From the NCBI GenBank assembly GCA_016208685.1, contig JACQXM010000063.1:35358-99357 (forward strand): a DNA stretch of 64,000 bases, given 5' to 3'. The stretch comes from Planctomycetota bacterium (GTDB taxonomy: Bacteria > Planctomycetota > Phycisphaerae > UBA1845). Below, one piece after another: positions 25,835 through 34,137 of this stretch (the stretch's first letter is position 1; each line of letters opens with the position of its first letter). A program made the translations under genes and the position numbers. Below the pieces are notes generated by a model. That model saw only the letters and a program-made list of their open reading frames with translations, searched no databases and was not told the DNA's origin.

Positions 25835-26524
25835 TCATGCCCCGTTTCCGGCGTTCCGCCGCGCGTCGAGCCTGCGGGTCAGCAGTGCGCGAACGCTGGG
25901 TGGTGGAAGGGCGGTGGCGGCGAGTTCCGGTTCGCCTACCAATCCCAGGGCGAAAGTAGCCAGCGTGACCTGCCCGGCCCACACCTGCGGGTCGCGGTCC
26001 CGCACCGATTCCTTGACGCCGCCGGTTCGGATCTTGGCGGAGGCCTCGCGGATTTCGATGGCCACCACGGCCGTGGCGCGCGCCTCTTCGTCTGAAGGCG
26101 GGCGGATTTCCGTCCATCGGCCCGGAACGGCATGCTCAACGATGGCCTCGAAGGCGCGCCACTTCTCCGCCGCGTCGGTAACCTCACGCCCCTCGCCCAG
26201 CACCACGACAGAGCGGTAGTTCAGCGAATGATGCAGAGCGCTCCGCGCCAACACCAGTCCGTCCAGCAGGGTGAACGTTACGCAAGCCCGCGCCCCGTGG
26301 CGCAAGGCATCGAGCAGGCGACTCCCGTACGCGCCGTGCAGATATAGCACGTCCTCGATCCGCGCATGTACCATGGGCAGCACGAACGGCTGCGCGTCGT
26401 CAACGATGCCGACGTGGCAGATCATCGCGGCGTCGATGATCCGATGCACGGTCTGGCGGTCGTACCTCCCGCGCTCCGCATGTTGGCGGACGCGCGTGCG
26501 CGGTGTGGGCTCAATCAACTCCAT
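25835..26524 (-). CDS. Pyridoxamine 5'-phosphate oxidase family flavin-binding protein
   Basis: 229 residues with the split-barrel FMN-binding fold of the Pyridox_ox_2 type: HRIIDAAMICHVGIVDDAQPFVLPM near 25-50, YLHGAYGSRLLDALRHG near 60-80, and RSVVVLGEGREV near 105. Members bind FMN, F420 or heme and act as small reductases or detoxifying proteins; the substrate here is unknown. The start (26524) overlaps the end of the GNAT gene by 14 bases, and the GNAT gene lies 26 bp after the EamA-cupin gene, so the three read as one operon. Confidence 0.85.
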   Translation of the reverse strand: MELIEPTPRTRVRQHAERGRYDRQTVHRIIDAAMICHVGIVDDAQPFVLPMVHARIEDVLYLHGAYGSRLLDALRHGARACVTFTLLDGLVLARSALHHSLNYRSVVVLGEGREVTDAAEKWRAFEAIVEHAVPGRWTEIRPPSDEEARATAVVAIEIREASAKIRTGGVKESVRDRDPQVWAGQVTLATFALGLVGEPELAATALPPPSVRALLTRRLDARRNAGNGA

Positions 26525-26933
26525 GCGTTCGTCTCATGAACAAAAGGTCTCCGAGGTCCTCGCTGAATCCCCAGCGACGATAAAACGCCGCCAGTTCCGG
26601 GCGGCAGTAGAGCTCCACGGTCCGCACCCGCGCCAGACGCGGGTGTGCGCCCAGGCGCTGCATCAGTTCGCGGCCCAGGCCGCGGCCACGGTGTGCTTCG
26701 GCGACGATCACGTCGAACACCAGCGCCTTATAGACGAAGTCGGTCAACACCCGCAGAAAGCCCACCAGCCGGTCTGTATCTTCCTCCACCAGGCCGAGGA
26801 TCATGTCCGTGTGGCGGAGCATCTCGGTGATCTCCTCCCTGGTTCGCCCCGCCGACCACCACTCGCGCTGGTACAGGGCGAGCAGTTCACCGACCTGCCG
26901 AGTCGTCAGGTGCTCGATCGCGCGGTACGGCAT
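26511..26933 (-). CDS. GNAT family N-acetyltransferase
   Basis: 140 residues from the ATG at 26933; an upstream in-frame ATG at 27011 would overlap the EamA-cupin gene. The acetyl-CoA-binding motif A is clear (FDVIVAEAHRGRGLGRELMQRL, with the R/QxxGxG/A loop), followed by VELYCRPELAAFYRRWGF, typical of motif B. The length is that of a single GNAT domain. Substrate unknown. It is the middle gene of the transporter-GNAT-flavoprotein set and may modify the compound that the transporter handles. Confidence 0.87.
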   Translation of the reverse strand: MPYRAIEHLTTRQVGELLALYQREWWSAGRTREEITEMLRHTDMILGLVEEDTDRLVGFLRVLTDFVYKALVFDVIVAEAHRGRGLGRELMQRLGAHPRLARVRTVELYCRPELAAFYRRWGFSEDLGDLLFMRRTHGVD

Positions 26934-26959
26934 CGCATCGCCGGTGAGCAAGGCGGTTC

Positions 26960-28435
26960 CTACAGACCGTCCGTGCCGGTCCTGGGCAGCGATCTGAAAT
27001 CTGCGGCACACAACTGGCGACCCGTTTCGCGGGCGTTGCTGGTTTCCGCGGGCGCAAAGAACACCAGGACGGTCAGGTCTTCGGCAATGTCATGAAACCG
27101 GTGCTCGACGCCGCGTTCGACGAAGATGAACGTTCCGGCGGACACGGCGACGTCGTTCCCGCCGCCCGAGAACCGGGCGCGGCCCGCGAGGACGTAGTAC
27201 GCTTCGTCCTCGGTGTGCGGCCGCTGCCGGTCCACGCCGTCCGCGGGCAGTTCATAGACCCCGGCGCTGAGCGTATCCAGACGTAGAAACTCCAGGTACG
27301 GATGCCGCTTATGCCCCCGCCGGGCCAGCACATCCGACAGTCGATAGACGCGGACGGCACCGTCGGGATCACCGGGCAGCGACACCGCCATCGCGGTCGG
27401 CCCCAGGCGCGGCTCGAGCGAAACACACGAAGGAGCGGGAAGCGCGGCGCCGCAAGACGGCGGCTCCTCGGCCGGCGACGCAGGTCCGTCGTCCGGCGTC
27501 TGTGTCGTCGTCGGGGCGGCGGCGCTTCGCCGCGGAGCGTACGTGGTGATGATGGCGACGGCGGTCACGATGATCGCCGCCGCCAGCAGCACGCGCGGGG
27601 TCAGCGGTTCTGCAGCGAAGATCGTCCCCAGGAACACCGCAATGACCGGATTCACATAAGCATACGTCGCCACACGCGCCGGCGTGCTGACCCGCAGCAA
27701 CCAGCCGTAGCAGGTGAACGCCAGGATCGAACCGAACAGGCTCAGGTACGCCAGCGACAGTACGGAGCGCAGCGTGATGCGCTGCCATTCCACGCGCGAC
27801 CATTCGCCGAGTACGCCAGAGATCAACGTCAACACCACGCCGGCGGCGAGCATCTCGATGGCCGTGGTCAGCGGCGTCGACTGCGGCACCGGCGCCCGTC
27901 GGGCGTAAAGCGATCCCACGGACCAGAAGAGGCACGCAAACACCAGCGCCACCGCCCCACGAAGGTCAGCGCGTGCACCGCCGACGTTGCCCGGCCCGAT
28001 GAGCCAGAACACGCCGAAAAGCCCCACGGCCACGCCCGCCAGCACGGCGCGATTCGGGCGGCCGCCGCCAAAGACCAACCACTCCAACAGCACGAACCAG
28101 AGCGGCACGGTGGCCACCAGGAGCGCCGCCAGGCCCGAGGCCACGTACTGCTCCGACCAGCACACCAGCCCGTTGCCACCGACCAGCATCAGGCAGCCCG
28201 CCAGTCCGGCGGCCACCCAATTGCGCAACTTCAGCGGGGCACGTTCGCGCCGCCGGACGAAGGGATAGAAGAGCAGACCGGCCACCAGGAACCGCACGCC
28301 GGCGGCAAGAAACGGCGGCACCGTCTCCACCGCGTAGCGGATGGCCAGGTATGTCGAACCCCAGACGACGTACACGACCCCGAAGGCCGCCAGAACCCCG
28401 GCCAGCGGCACATGATGGCGTACCGCCTGCTTCAT
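26960..28435 (-). CDS. EamA/DMT-type exporter fused to a cupin domain
   Basis: Start at the ATG at 28435 (MKQAVRHHV), 491 residues. Residues about 10-295 are two EamA repeats with ten membrane helices (FGVVYVVWGSTYLAIRYAVET at the front; SILAFTCYGWLLRVS and ATYAYVNPVIAVFLG in the second repeat), the drug/metabolite transporter superfamily. A flexible Pro/Ser-rich linker (about 305-345) leads to a cupin domain (about 370-480): HPYLEFLRLDTLSAGVYELP, a metal-binding set HTEDEAYYVLAGRA, then ERGVEHRFHD. Free cupins of this kind bind small ligands or metals, so the cytoplasmic domain may sense or hold the exported compound. The divergent MocR gene is probably its regulator. Confidence 0.85.
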   Translation of the reverse strand: MKQAVRHHVPLAGVLAAFGVVYVVWGSTYLAIRYAVETVPPFLAAGVRFLVAGLLFYPFVRRRERAPLKLRNWVAAGLAGCLMLVGGNGLVCWSEQYVASGLAALLVATVPLWFVLLEWLVFGGGRPNRAVLAGVAVGLFGVFWLIGPGNVGGARADLRGAVALVFACLFWSVGSLYARRAPVPQSTPLTTAIEMLAAGVVLTLISGVLGEWSRVEWQRITLRSVLSLAYLSLFGSILAFTCYGWLLRVSTPARVATYAYVNPVIAVFLGTIFAAEPLTPRVLLAAAIIVTAVAIITTYAPRRSAAAPTTTQTPDDGPASPAEEPPSCGAALPAPSCVSLEPRLGPTAMAVSLPGDPDGAVRVYRLSDVLARRGHKRHPYLEFLRLDTLSAGVYELPADGVDRQRPHTEDEAYYVLAGRARFSGGGNDVAVSAGTFIFVERGVEHRFHDIAEDLTVLVFFAPAETSNARETGRQLCAADFRSLPRTGTDGL

Positions 28436-28512
28436 GCCCGCACCCGCGCCGCGGACGGTCCCGCGCGCCCTACGGCCAACGCCCGGAGGCCCGCCGACCG
28501 ACCACGGCGTGC

Positions 28513-28541
28513 TTGACAAGGACCGGCCATATTGTTATAGT
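28513..28541 (+). promoter_or_regulatory. Promoter P1 toward mocR
   Basis: TTGACA (28513-28518), 17-bp spacer, TATAGT (28536-28541): near consensus. Initiation near 28548 gives a leader of about 178 nt. The -10 overlaps the first ATAGTACA repeat, so a bound regulator would block it. Confidence 0.7.
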
Positions 28542-28566
28542 ACATTGTGCACATGAGTTTAGTACA
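28537..28566. promoter_or_regulatory. Direct-repeat operator ATAGTACA / TTAGTACA
   Basis: ATAGTACA at 28537-28544 and TTAGTACA at 28559-28566 are in direct orientation with starts 22 bp apart, about two helical turns. A third ATAGTACA is at 28713-28720. MocR regulators usually bind direct repeats near their own promoter and that of the target, so these are the best operator candidates. Confidence 0.55.
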
Positions 28567-28688
28567 ATATACTCCAGGTCTGAGCCGCTGTCAAGTGCCC
28601 GCGGCTTCAGGTCCGAAGCGACGACAAGAAATGACACGGCGGGGCGGGCAGCGATCCCCCGGCGGCGGGTCCATGACCGCACCGGGCT

Positions 28689-28720
28689 TTGACGAGCCCC
28701 GCCCCGTTTGTCATAGTACA
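28689..28720 (+). promoter_or_regulatory. Promoter P2 of mocR, overlapping the third repeat
   Basis: TTGACG (28689-28694), 17-bp spacer, CATAGT (28712-28717), inside ATAGTACA. The start codon is at 28726, so P2 would make a leaderless mRNA. Confidence 0.55.
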
Positions 28721-28725
28721 GCGTG

Positions 28726-30054
28726 ATGTCGCGAAACGGGAATGCCTACCTGCGGGGGGATACGGCGGCCAAGATCGCTGCATCGGTCGAAAACGCCGTG
28801 CGCAGCGGAACGCTCGCCGCCGGACGGCAGCTCCCCCCGGTTCGCAGCGCGGCGAGGATGCTGGGCGTCAGTCCGGCGACGGTGGCGGCGGCCTACCAGG
28901 CCTTGCAGGCGCGCGGGGTGCTCGTGGCCCAGGGGCGGCGCGGAACCAGGGTCAGCCACCTGCCGCTGCACCGCTCCCGGCCGGCCCTCGTGGTACCCAC
29001 CAATGTCCGCAACCTCTTCGATGGCAATCCGGACCCGGCGCTGCTGCCCCCCCTGGCACCGGTGCTGCGCGACATCGATCCTGCGCCCTGTCTGTACGGC
29101 GAGCCCAGAGAGGACGAAGACCTCGTCCGGCTCATGCGCCGCGACTTCCAGGACGACGGCGTGGATCCCGGCCCCATCGGCGTGGTCAACGGAGCGCTGG
29201 ACGGAATCGAGCGAGTCCTGGCGGAGCACTTGCGCCCGGGAGACCGGGTGGCCGTCGAGGATCCAGGGTTCGGGAACATCTTCGACCTGGTCATGTCACG
29301 CGGGCTTTCGCCGGCGCCACTGGCGCTCGACGCCGCAGGCGTAGTTCCTGACGATTTGGAGCGCGCCTGCCGCGCGGGAATCAAGGCGTTCATCCTTACG
29401 CCCCGGGCGCAGAACCCCACGGGGGCAACGCTCACTGAGACCCGCGCCCGAGAACTACGCCGCGTGTTGCGCAGGTTCCCGGACCTGATCGTGATCGAGG
29501 ACGATCACATGAACCTCATCAGCGGCGCGCCGCTCTATTGCGTTCACGACCCGCGACGACATCGCTGGGCGTACGTGCGTTCCTTCTCCAAGGCGCTGAA
29601 TCCGGACTTCCGCCTGGCGGTCATGACCGGCGACGACACCACCCTGTCCCGCGTGCAGGATCGCATCATCATCTCCCGCCGCTGGGTCAGTCACCTCCTG
29701 CAACGGATCGTGTACACGATGGTCTCCGACCCCGGCGTGCGCCGGCACCTCGAGGGGGTTGCTGAAACGTACCGGCGGCGGCGGCAGGCGGTGCTTGCGG
29801 CGCTGGCCGCGGCCGACCTGCCAACGGAGGCGCAGGCGGGGTTCAACGTCTGGCTGGAAGTGCCGGAGGAGACCTCGACGGTGCAGGCACTTCTGGCGGC
29901 CGGTTGGGCCGTCAGCGCCGGGGAGCGCTTCCGCCTCCGCACACCTCCGGCGATCCGACTGACGGTCGCCACTCTCAAGCCGGAGGAGGCGCCGGCATTG
30001 GCCGAGACGCTGGCCCGCGTACTGCGGGGCGCCGTCGCCCCCGCGACCGTGTAA
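28726..30054 (+). CDS. MocR family transcriptional regulator (GntR winged helix fused to aminotransferase fold)
   Basis: Start at the ATG at 28726 (a GTG lies one codon earlier), 442 residues. Residues about 8-75 are a GntR-type winged helix (GTLAAGRQLPPVRSAARMLGVSPATVAAAYQAL). The rest is a fold-type-I PLP domain: NPTGATLTETRARELR near 228, IVIEDDHMNLI near 250, and the PLP-lysine Lys289 in SFSKALNPDFR. MocR proteins use PLP and an amino compound as effector and do not usually transaminate. It is divergent from the EamA-cupin operon, the classic arrangement for a regulator of a metabolite exporter. Three ATAGTACA-type repeats in the intergenic region are probable operators. Confidence 0.9.
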   Translation: MSRNGNAYLRGDTAAKIAASVENAVRSGTLAAGRQLPPVRSAARMLGVSPATVAAAYQALQARGVLVAQGRRGTRVSHLPLHRSRPALVVPTNVRNLFDGNPDPALLPPLAPVLRDIDPAPCLYGEPREDEDLVRLMRRDFQDDGVDPGPIGVVNGALDGIERVLAEHLRPGDRVAVEDPGFGNIFDLVMSRGLSPAPLALDAAGVVPDDLERACRAGIKAFILTPRAQNPTGATLTETRARELRRVLRRFPDLIVIEDDHMNLISGAPLYCVHDPRRHRWAYVRSFSKALNPDFRLAVMTGDDTTLSRVQDRIIISRRWVSHLLQRIVYTMVSDPGVRRHLEGVAETYRRRRQAVLAALAAADLPTEAQAGFNVWLEVPEETSTVQALLAAGWAVSAGERFRLRTPPAIRLTVATLKPEEAPALAETLARVLRGAVAPATV

Positions 30055-30197
30055 CCCGCCCCGGCGCCCGGCAGATGTCCGGGGCGGCCCATTCCAGCCG
30101 CGGTGGTTGCGTGCGCGACGCAAGGTTTCGGGCCGGACGCCAGGGGCTCCCGTGTTTACGTCGCTGAGGACCGCGCCCGGACAGGGCGCCGGTGCGG

Positions 30198-31076
30198 CTA
30201 CTCCCCGCGCGATTCCACCGCGCGCCGCGCTTCGGCACGCGGCGGGCGATCCATGAAGAGCGAGACCCGCTCCCGGTCCGCGGGGGAGATGACACGCTCT
30301 ACCATGCGTTTGGCGGCGCGGATGTCGGTGCGGCGAGACCCGTGGGTGAGCAGGATCCGGGCCTCGGGCAGGGCGGCGAGCACCTGCGGCAGGTCGTCCA
30401 CGTGGATGTGCCGACCGGCCTTCGCCCGGGTGCGATGCTCGGCGTCGAAGAACGTGCACTCCACCAGCACCACGCGGCTGCGGCGCACGAAATCGTGATC
30501 AAGAAAGCGGCCGATCGCGGTGTCGCCGGTGTAGGTGAGCAGCGGCACCTCCACGTGTTCGTCGATGGCGATGCCGCGCTGCTTGATGGCCACCAGCTCC
30601 GGGCCGGTCTTGCCCTGGAACTCCGCCTTCAACTTGTGCCGCGCCTCAATCAGCGTGAAGCCCAGGGCGCCGGCGGCGTGGTTGACGGCGAAGGGACGGA
30701 CCAGCAATCCGCGGCGGATGGGCACGTCCTCCAGAGGTTCAACGCCGATGATCTTCCCCGGAGAGGGGTGCCCTTCGATGTCGCCCCAGATGTCCATGAG
30801 TTTCTGGACACTCTGCGCCAGGCAGCGGTGCACCACTACGTTCCCGGGCGCGATGCCCACGAAGGTGCGCTGCGAAAGGTAATACGCCACGCCCGCGGCG
30901 TGATCCATGTGGCCATGGGTCACGCAGACGTAGTCGATGGCGATGATCTCGCGCGGCGCCCGGCCTACGTCGAAGCAGACGTTGTAGTCCGGCACCGCCA
31001 CCACGCTTTCCTCGCCCGCAACGGAGAAGCCGAGGACGCGGATGTCGCCGACCTGCTTTTCCACCAGCCTGCCCAT
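30198..31076 (-). CDS. Metallo-beta-lactamase-fold hydrolase, RNase Z-like
   Basis: 292 residues from the ATG at 31076 (MGRLVEKQV). The open frame continues far upstream, but that stretch is antisense to the end of cstA and has no family resemblance. The metal-binding signature THGHMDHAAG is near residue 58, a further His is in FAVNHAAGALGF near 140, the bridging Asp near YTGDTAIG, and a C-terminal His in LLTHGSRR near 258. Length and the VECTF...DDLP pattern fit the ribonuclease Z/phosphodiesterase branch of the superfamily. Without an exosite the tRNA 3'-processing role cannot be claimed. It is convergent with mocR. Confidence 0.8.
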   Translation of the reverse strand: MGRLVEKQVGDIRVLGFSVAGEESVVAVPDYNVCFDVGRAPREIIAIDYVCVTHGHMDHAAGVAYYLSQRTFVGIAPGNVVVHRCLAQSVQKLMDIWGDIEGHPSPGKIIGVEPLEDVPIRRGLLVRPFAVNHAAGALGFTLIEARHKLKAEFQGKTGPELVAIKQRGIAIDEHVEVPLLTYTGDTAIGRFLDHDFVRRSRVVLVECTFFDAEHRTRAKAGRHIHVDDLPQVLAALPEARILLTHGSRRTDIRAAKRMVERVISPADRERVSLFMDRPPRAEARRAVESRGE

Positions 31077-31213
31077 GCCGGGTTGATACGGCAAGACCGT
31101 GCCCTTCGTCCAGCCGGGGCCGCAAAAACGCGCCGCGCCGAGCCGTCCGCAACCGCGCTGCGCGCCGCGACCGCTAAGCGGCGCGAAGGGCCGCTGCCTG
31201 CACCGGCCGGGAG

Positions 31214-32998
31214 TTATCTCCGGGTTTCCCGCCGCAAGGCGCGCACGGCACGCAGCGCACAAAGCCCCACGCCCGCGGCCAGGGCAAGGAAGATGATCGC
31301 CACGCCGGCGCGCAGGTACTCGCGGGCGGGCCAGTAGCGGCAGGTAAGCAGGTATACCAGCGATGCCACGGTCGTGGCACCCGCGAGCACCGCGGGCACC
31401 AGCGCGTAGACCACCGGCCGGCCCTGGCGGTAGAACCAGATGGCCAGGGTGGTCAGCGACAGCGCCGCCAGGAGCTGGTTCCCGGAGCCGAACAGCGGCC
31501 AGAGGTACTCGGCCCGGCCGCCCCACGCCAGCGCCAGCATCAACCCCACGGCCACCCCGGAGTTCACCCAGTAGTTCTTCAAGAATCGCGGCACGCGGGG
31601 CAGCAGCGCCGCCCAGATCTCCTCCAGCAGATAACGGTTGAGCCTGATGGCCACGTCCAGCGTGTCGAGCACGAACCCCTCCACCATCAGCAGTCCGAAC
31701 ACCACGCCCAGCCAGGGCGGAATGCCCAGCCCGGAGTGACATATACCTGCCACTCCGACGGAAAAGGCCAGTACCGGATTCGCCTTCCACCCCGCAACCC
31801 CCGCGGGGGCGACCAGAAACGAGGTGTACTCGGCATACGACATGCCCACGGCGATGGCCAAGGTCACGCACAGCGCCAGCGCCGACTCGCCGAGCATTCC
31901 CAGGTATCCCACATGCTTGGCGTGCGACTCCCGCGCGATCTGCTTCGACGTGGTCCCCGAGGCCACCAGGCCGTGAAACCCGGAAACGGCGCCACAGGCG
32001 ATGGTGATGAACAGCGAAGGCCAGATCGCCCCCAGCACCCGCTCGCCTTGCGCGATCTCGGCGGGCGGCGCCTGGATCGGCGTGCCCTGCACTCCCGTCC
32101 CCACGGCGGCGGCCAGCAGGAGCAGAATCCCCAGGTAAAGAAACTGAACGGACACGAATTCCCGCGGTTGCAGGATAAGCCACACGGGCACGGCCGCCGC
32201 AAACCACACGTACAGCGCGATGATCAAAACCCACACCTGCGCTGGGTCCAGATGCAACGGCCCCAGGTGGAGGGCCGGCATAGCCACCGGCCAGGCGAAG
32301 CCGACGAGGACCGAACCGATGCACAGCGCCGTCGCCAGGGGGTAGGCAAACAGCTCGCGCATGCGTCGTCTCACCACCAGGAACCCCAGGACCGGGGCAA
32401 TGACCGTCAGGGCGATCGCCGAGGTGGAGGCGATGCCCCCCACGACCGCCAGCGGCTGCCCCTGCGGACCCGACACGGTGCGGAAGATGGTTTGGTCCGC
32501 GGGCAGGCCCAGGTCCGCGGGGGCGCGCAGCGACGTGAGCGACACCGCGGTCATGTTGATAAACACCGCGTTGACCACCACGAGGTTGAAAACGATGAAA
32601 AGCGCAAAGAGCACGAAGGCGGTCGGCCCGATGGTCTTGCGGGCGATCTCCGCGATGGATCGCCCTCCCTCGCGCATGGACACGAACAGGCAGGCGTAGT
32701 CGTGCACGGCGCCGATGAGGATCGCCCCCACCACGATCCAGGCAAACGCCGGAGCGTAGCCGTACAGCAGCGCCCAGGTCGGGCCGATGATGGGCCCGGC
32801 GGCGGCGATGGCGGAGAAGTGATGCGCAAAGAGCACGTGCGGCCGGGTGGGCACGTAATCCACGTCGTCGCGCAAGCGCACCGCAGGTGTCGCCCGTGTG
32901 TCATCCTCGCCGAAGGCCCTGCCCAGGAAGCGCGCGTAGAACCGCTGGGCCAGCAGGTAGAACACCAGCGCGGGGACCAGTAGGTAGAAGACGTTCAC
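31214..32998 (-). CDS. cstA: Carbon starvation protein CstA, peptide or pyruvate transporter
   Basis: Start at the GTG at 32998 (VNVFYLLVP); 594 residues, somewhat shorter than E. coli CstA. It is a polytopic inner-membrane protein with about 15 helices. Family signatures are present: FAHHFSAIAAAGPIIGP near 60, GAVHDYACLFVSMREGG near 97, and AVSGFHGLVASGTTSKQI near 395. CstA proteins import peptides or pyruvate during carbon limitation. The gene is divergent from the zinc-ribbon membrane protein genes, and its stop lies 137 bp before the RNase Z-like gene on the same strand. Confidence 0.93.
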   Translation of the reverse strand: MNVFYLLVPALVFYLLAQRFYARFLGRAFGEDDTRATPAVRLRDDVDYVPTRPHVLFAHHFSAIAAAGPIIGPTWALLYGYAPAFAWIVVGAILIGAVHDYACLFVSMREGGRSIAEIARKTIGPTAFVLFALFIVFNLVVVNAVFINMTAVSLTSLRAPADLGLPADQTIFRTVSGPQGQPLAVVGGIASTSAIALTVIAPVLGFLVVRRRMRELFAYPLATALCIGSVLVGFAWPVAMPALHLGPLHLDPAQVWVLIIALYVWFAAAVPVWLILQPREFVSVQFLYLGILLLLAAAVGTGVQGTPIQAPPAEIAQGERVLGAIWPSLFITIACGAVSGFHGLVASGTTSKQIARESHAKHVGYLGMLGESALALCVTLAIAVGMSYAEYTSFLVAPAGVAGWKANPVLAFSVGVAGICHSGLGIPPWLGVVFGLLMVEGFVLDTLDVAIRLNRYLLEEIWAALLPRVPRFLKNYWVNSGVAVGLMLALAWGGRAEYLWPLFGSGNQLLAALSLTTLAIWFYRQGRPVVYALVPAVLAGATTVASLVYLLTCRYWPAREYLRAGVAIIFLALAAGVGLCALRAVRALRRETRR

Positions 32999-33246
32999 GC
33001 GCCGGAAAGGGTACGCCGATCGTGGGCGGGTGGAAAGTCGGATCCGCCTGGCGGTTCGTGGCAGACGTGGCGGAGGCGCAAGGGCGTACGCACACGGGCG
33101 GCGGTCCGGAAGTCGCCTCGGCCACGGGGCCGGCGCTGGAAGCCTCTGCCGCTGGTCGCCGGGGTTGTTGCGTGCTGCGGCGCGCGCTATCATGCGTCGA
33201 TCGAGGCGTGGCGCGGCGCCGGTCGGGGCCCGCGTGCGAGCTCATC

Positions 33247-34137
33247 GTGGACCCAGTGCAAGCCACCGACACGTTGCAGGCCGTGCAGACGGACACCTCC
33301 TGCACGCGCTGCGGATACAACCTCCGGGGGCTCGACCCGCAAGGCCGCTGCCCGGAATGTGGCGAGGCGATCGCACTATCCTTGCGCGGCGACCTGCTGG
33401 CTTACGCTGATCCCCAATGGCTGGCGCGCGTCCGGAGCGGCATCGGCCTGCTTCTCTGGAACATCGTTCTGGCGATCCTCGTTCCGTTCACGGCGATTCC
33501 GCTTCCGGGGATGGCCTTTGCGAGGACCTTCGGTCAGATTCTGGCCCAGGCGGTGGAGCTCGTGGCCGCGTTTTACGTCACCGCCCAGGAGCCGCGCGTA
33601 TCGCTGCAGGAACGGCGAACCTCCCTGCGCCGGGTCATTCGTTCTTGCGCGTTCGTCGGCACGCTCGGCGCACTGCTTCTGTTTATCGAGGAACTCACGG
33701 ACGTATCGGCCGGTCTGTTCGCCGTACTCGGCGCGGGGCTTTCGCTGGCAGGGTTCGTCGCCACGTTCGGGCAGCTCATCTACTTCCGCCGCTTCGCCCG
33801 GCGTATCCCGCACGAGAAACTGGCGCGGTCGACGGGGCGACTGCTCTGGGCGGGGCCGATCGTGCTCGGCATCCACGCCATCGCCGTGCTGGTTCTTACT
33901 CTTGTATTCGAGCGCATGACTCCGCCCCCACCGGAGCCGCCGGACATTCTGATGGGCACGATTTGCTCCACCACAGTGTTCGGCCTCATCTTCTTCGTGT
34001 GGTATGTCCTTTTGCTGATGCGCTACCGGCGCGCGTTCGCCACGGCCTGCACCGCGGCCCGCGCGATCATGTGTGGATCAGGGCGTGACGAAGCGCAGCG
34101 TCACGGCCCGGAGCGAACTCACCATGCAGAAGAATGA
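33247..34137 (+). CDS. Zinc-ribbon membrane protein, first of a tandem pair
   Basis: Starts at the GTG at 33247 (VDPVQATDT), 296 residues. The N-terminus has a zinc ribbon of four cysteines, CTRCGYNLRGL...CPECG (residues about 17-38), followed by SLRGDLL. About six hydrophobic helices span residues 60-275. The ribbon plus helices layout recurs in Planctomycetota; I do not know a function. The cytoplasmic ribbon may bind protein or nucleic acid. The next gene is a paralogue that overlaps by 14 bases, so they are probably cotranslated and may form a heteromer. Confidence 0.78.
   Translation: MDPVQATDTLQAVQTDTSCTRCGYNLRGLDPQGRCPECGEAIALSLRGDLLAYADPQWLARVRSGIGLLLWNIVLAILVPFTAIPLPGMAFARTFGQILAQAVELVAAFYVTAQEPRVSLQERRTSLRRVIRSCAFVGTLGALLLFIEELTDVSAGLFAVLGAGLSLAGFVATFGQLIYFRRFARRIPHEKLARSTGRLLWAGPIVLGIHAIAVLVLTLVFERMTPPPPEPPDILMGTICSTTVFGLIFFVWYVLLLMRYRRAFATACTAARAIMCGSGRDEAQRHGPERTHHAEE

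Noticed and set aside
31077..32324. N-terminal extension of the RNase Z-like protein to 708 residues
   Set aside because: The extra part is out of frame with, and overlaps, cstA; its composition is that of a shadow frame and it has no homology to metallo-beta-lactamase proteins.
33001..33246. N-terminal extension of the zinc-ribbon protein to 416 residues
   Set aside because: The extension is Arg/Gly-rich shadow sequence; the GTG at 33247 places the zinc ribbon at the N-terminus, as in its paralogue.
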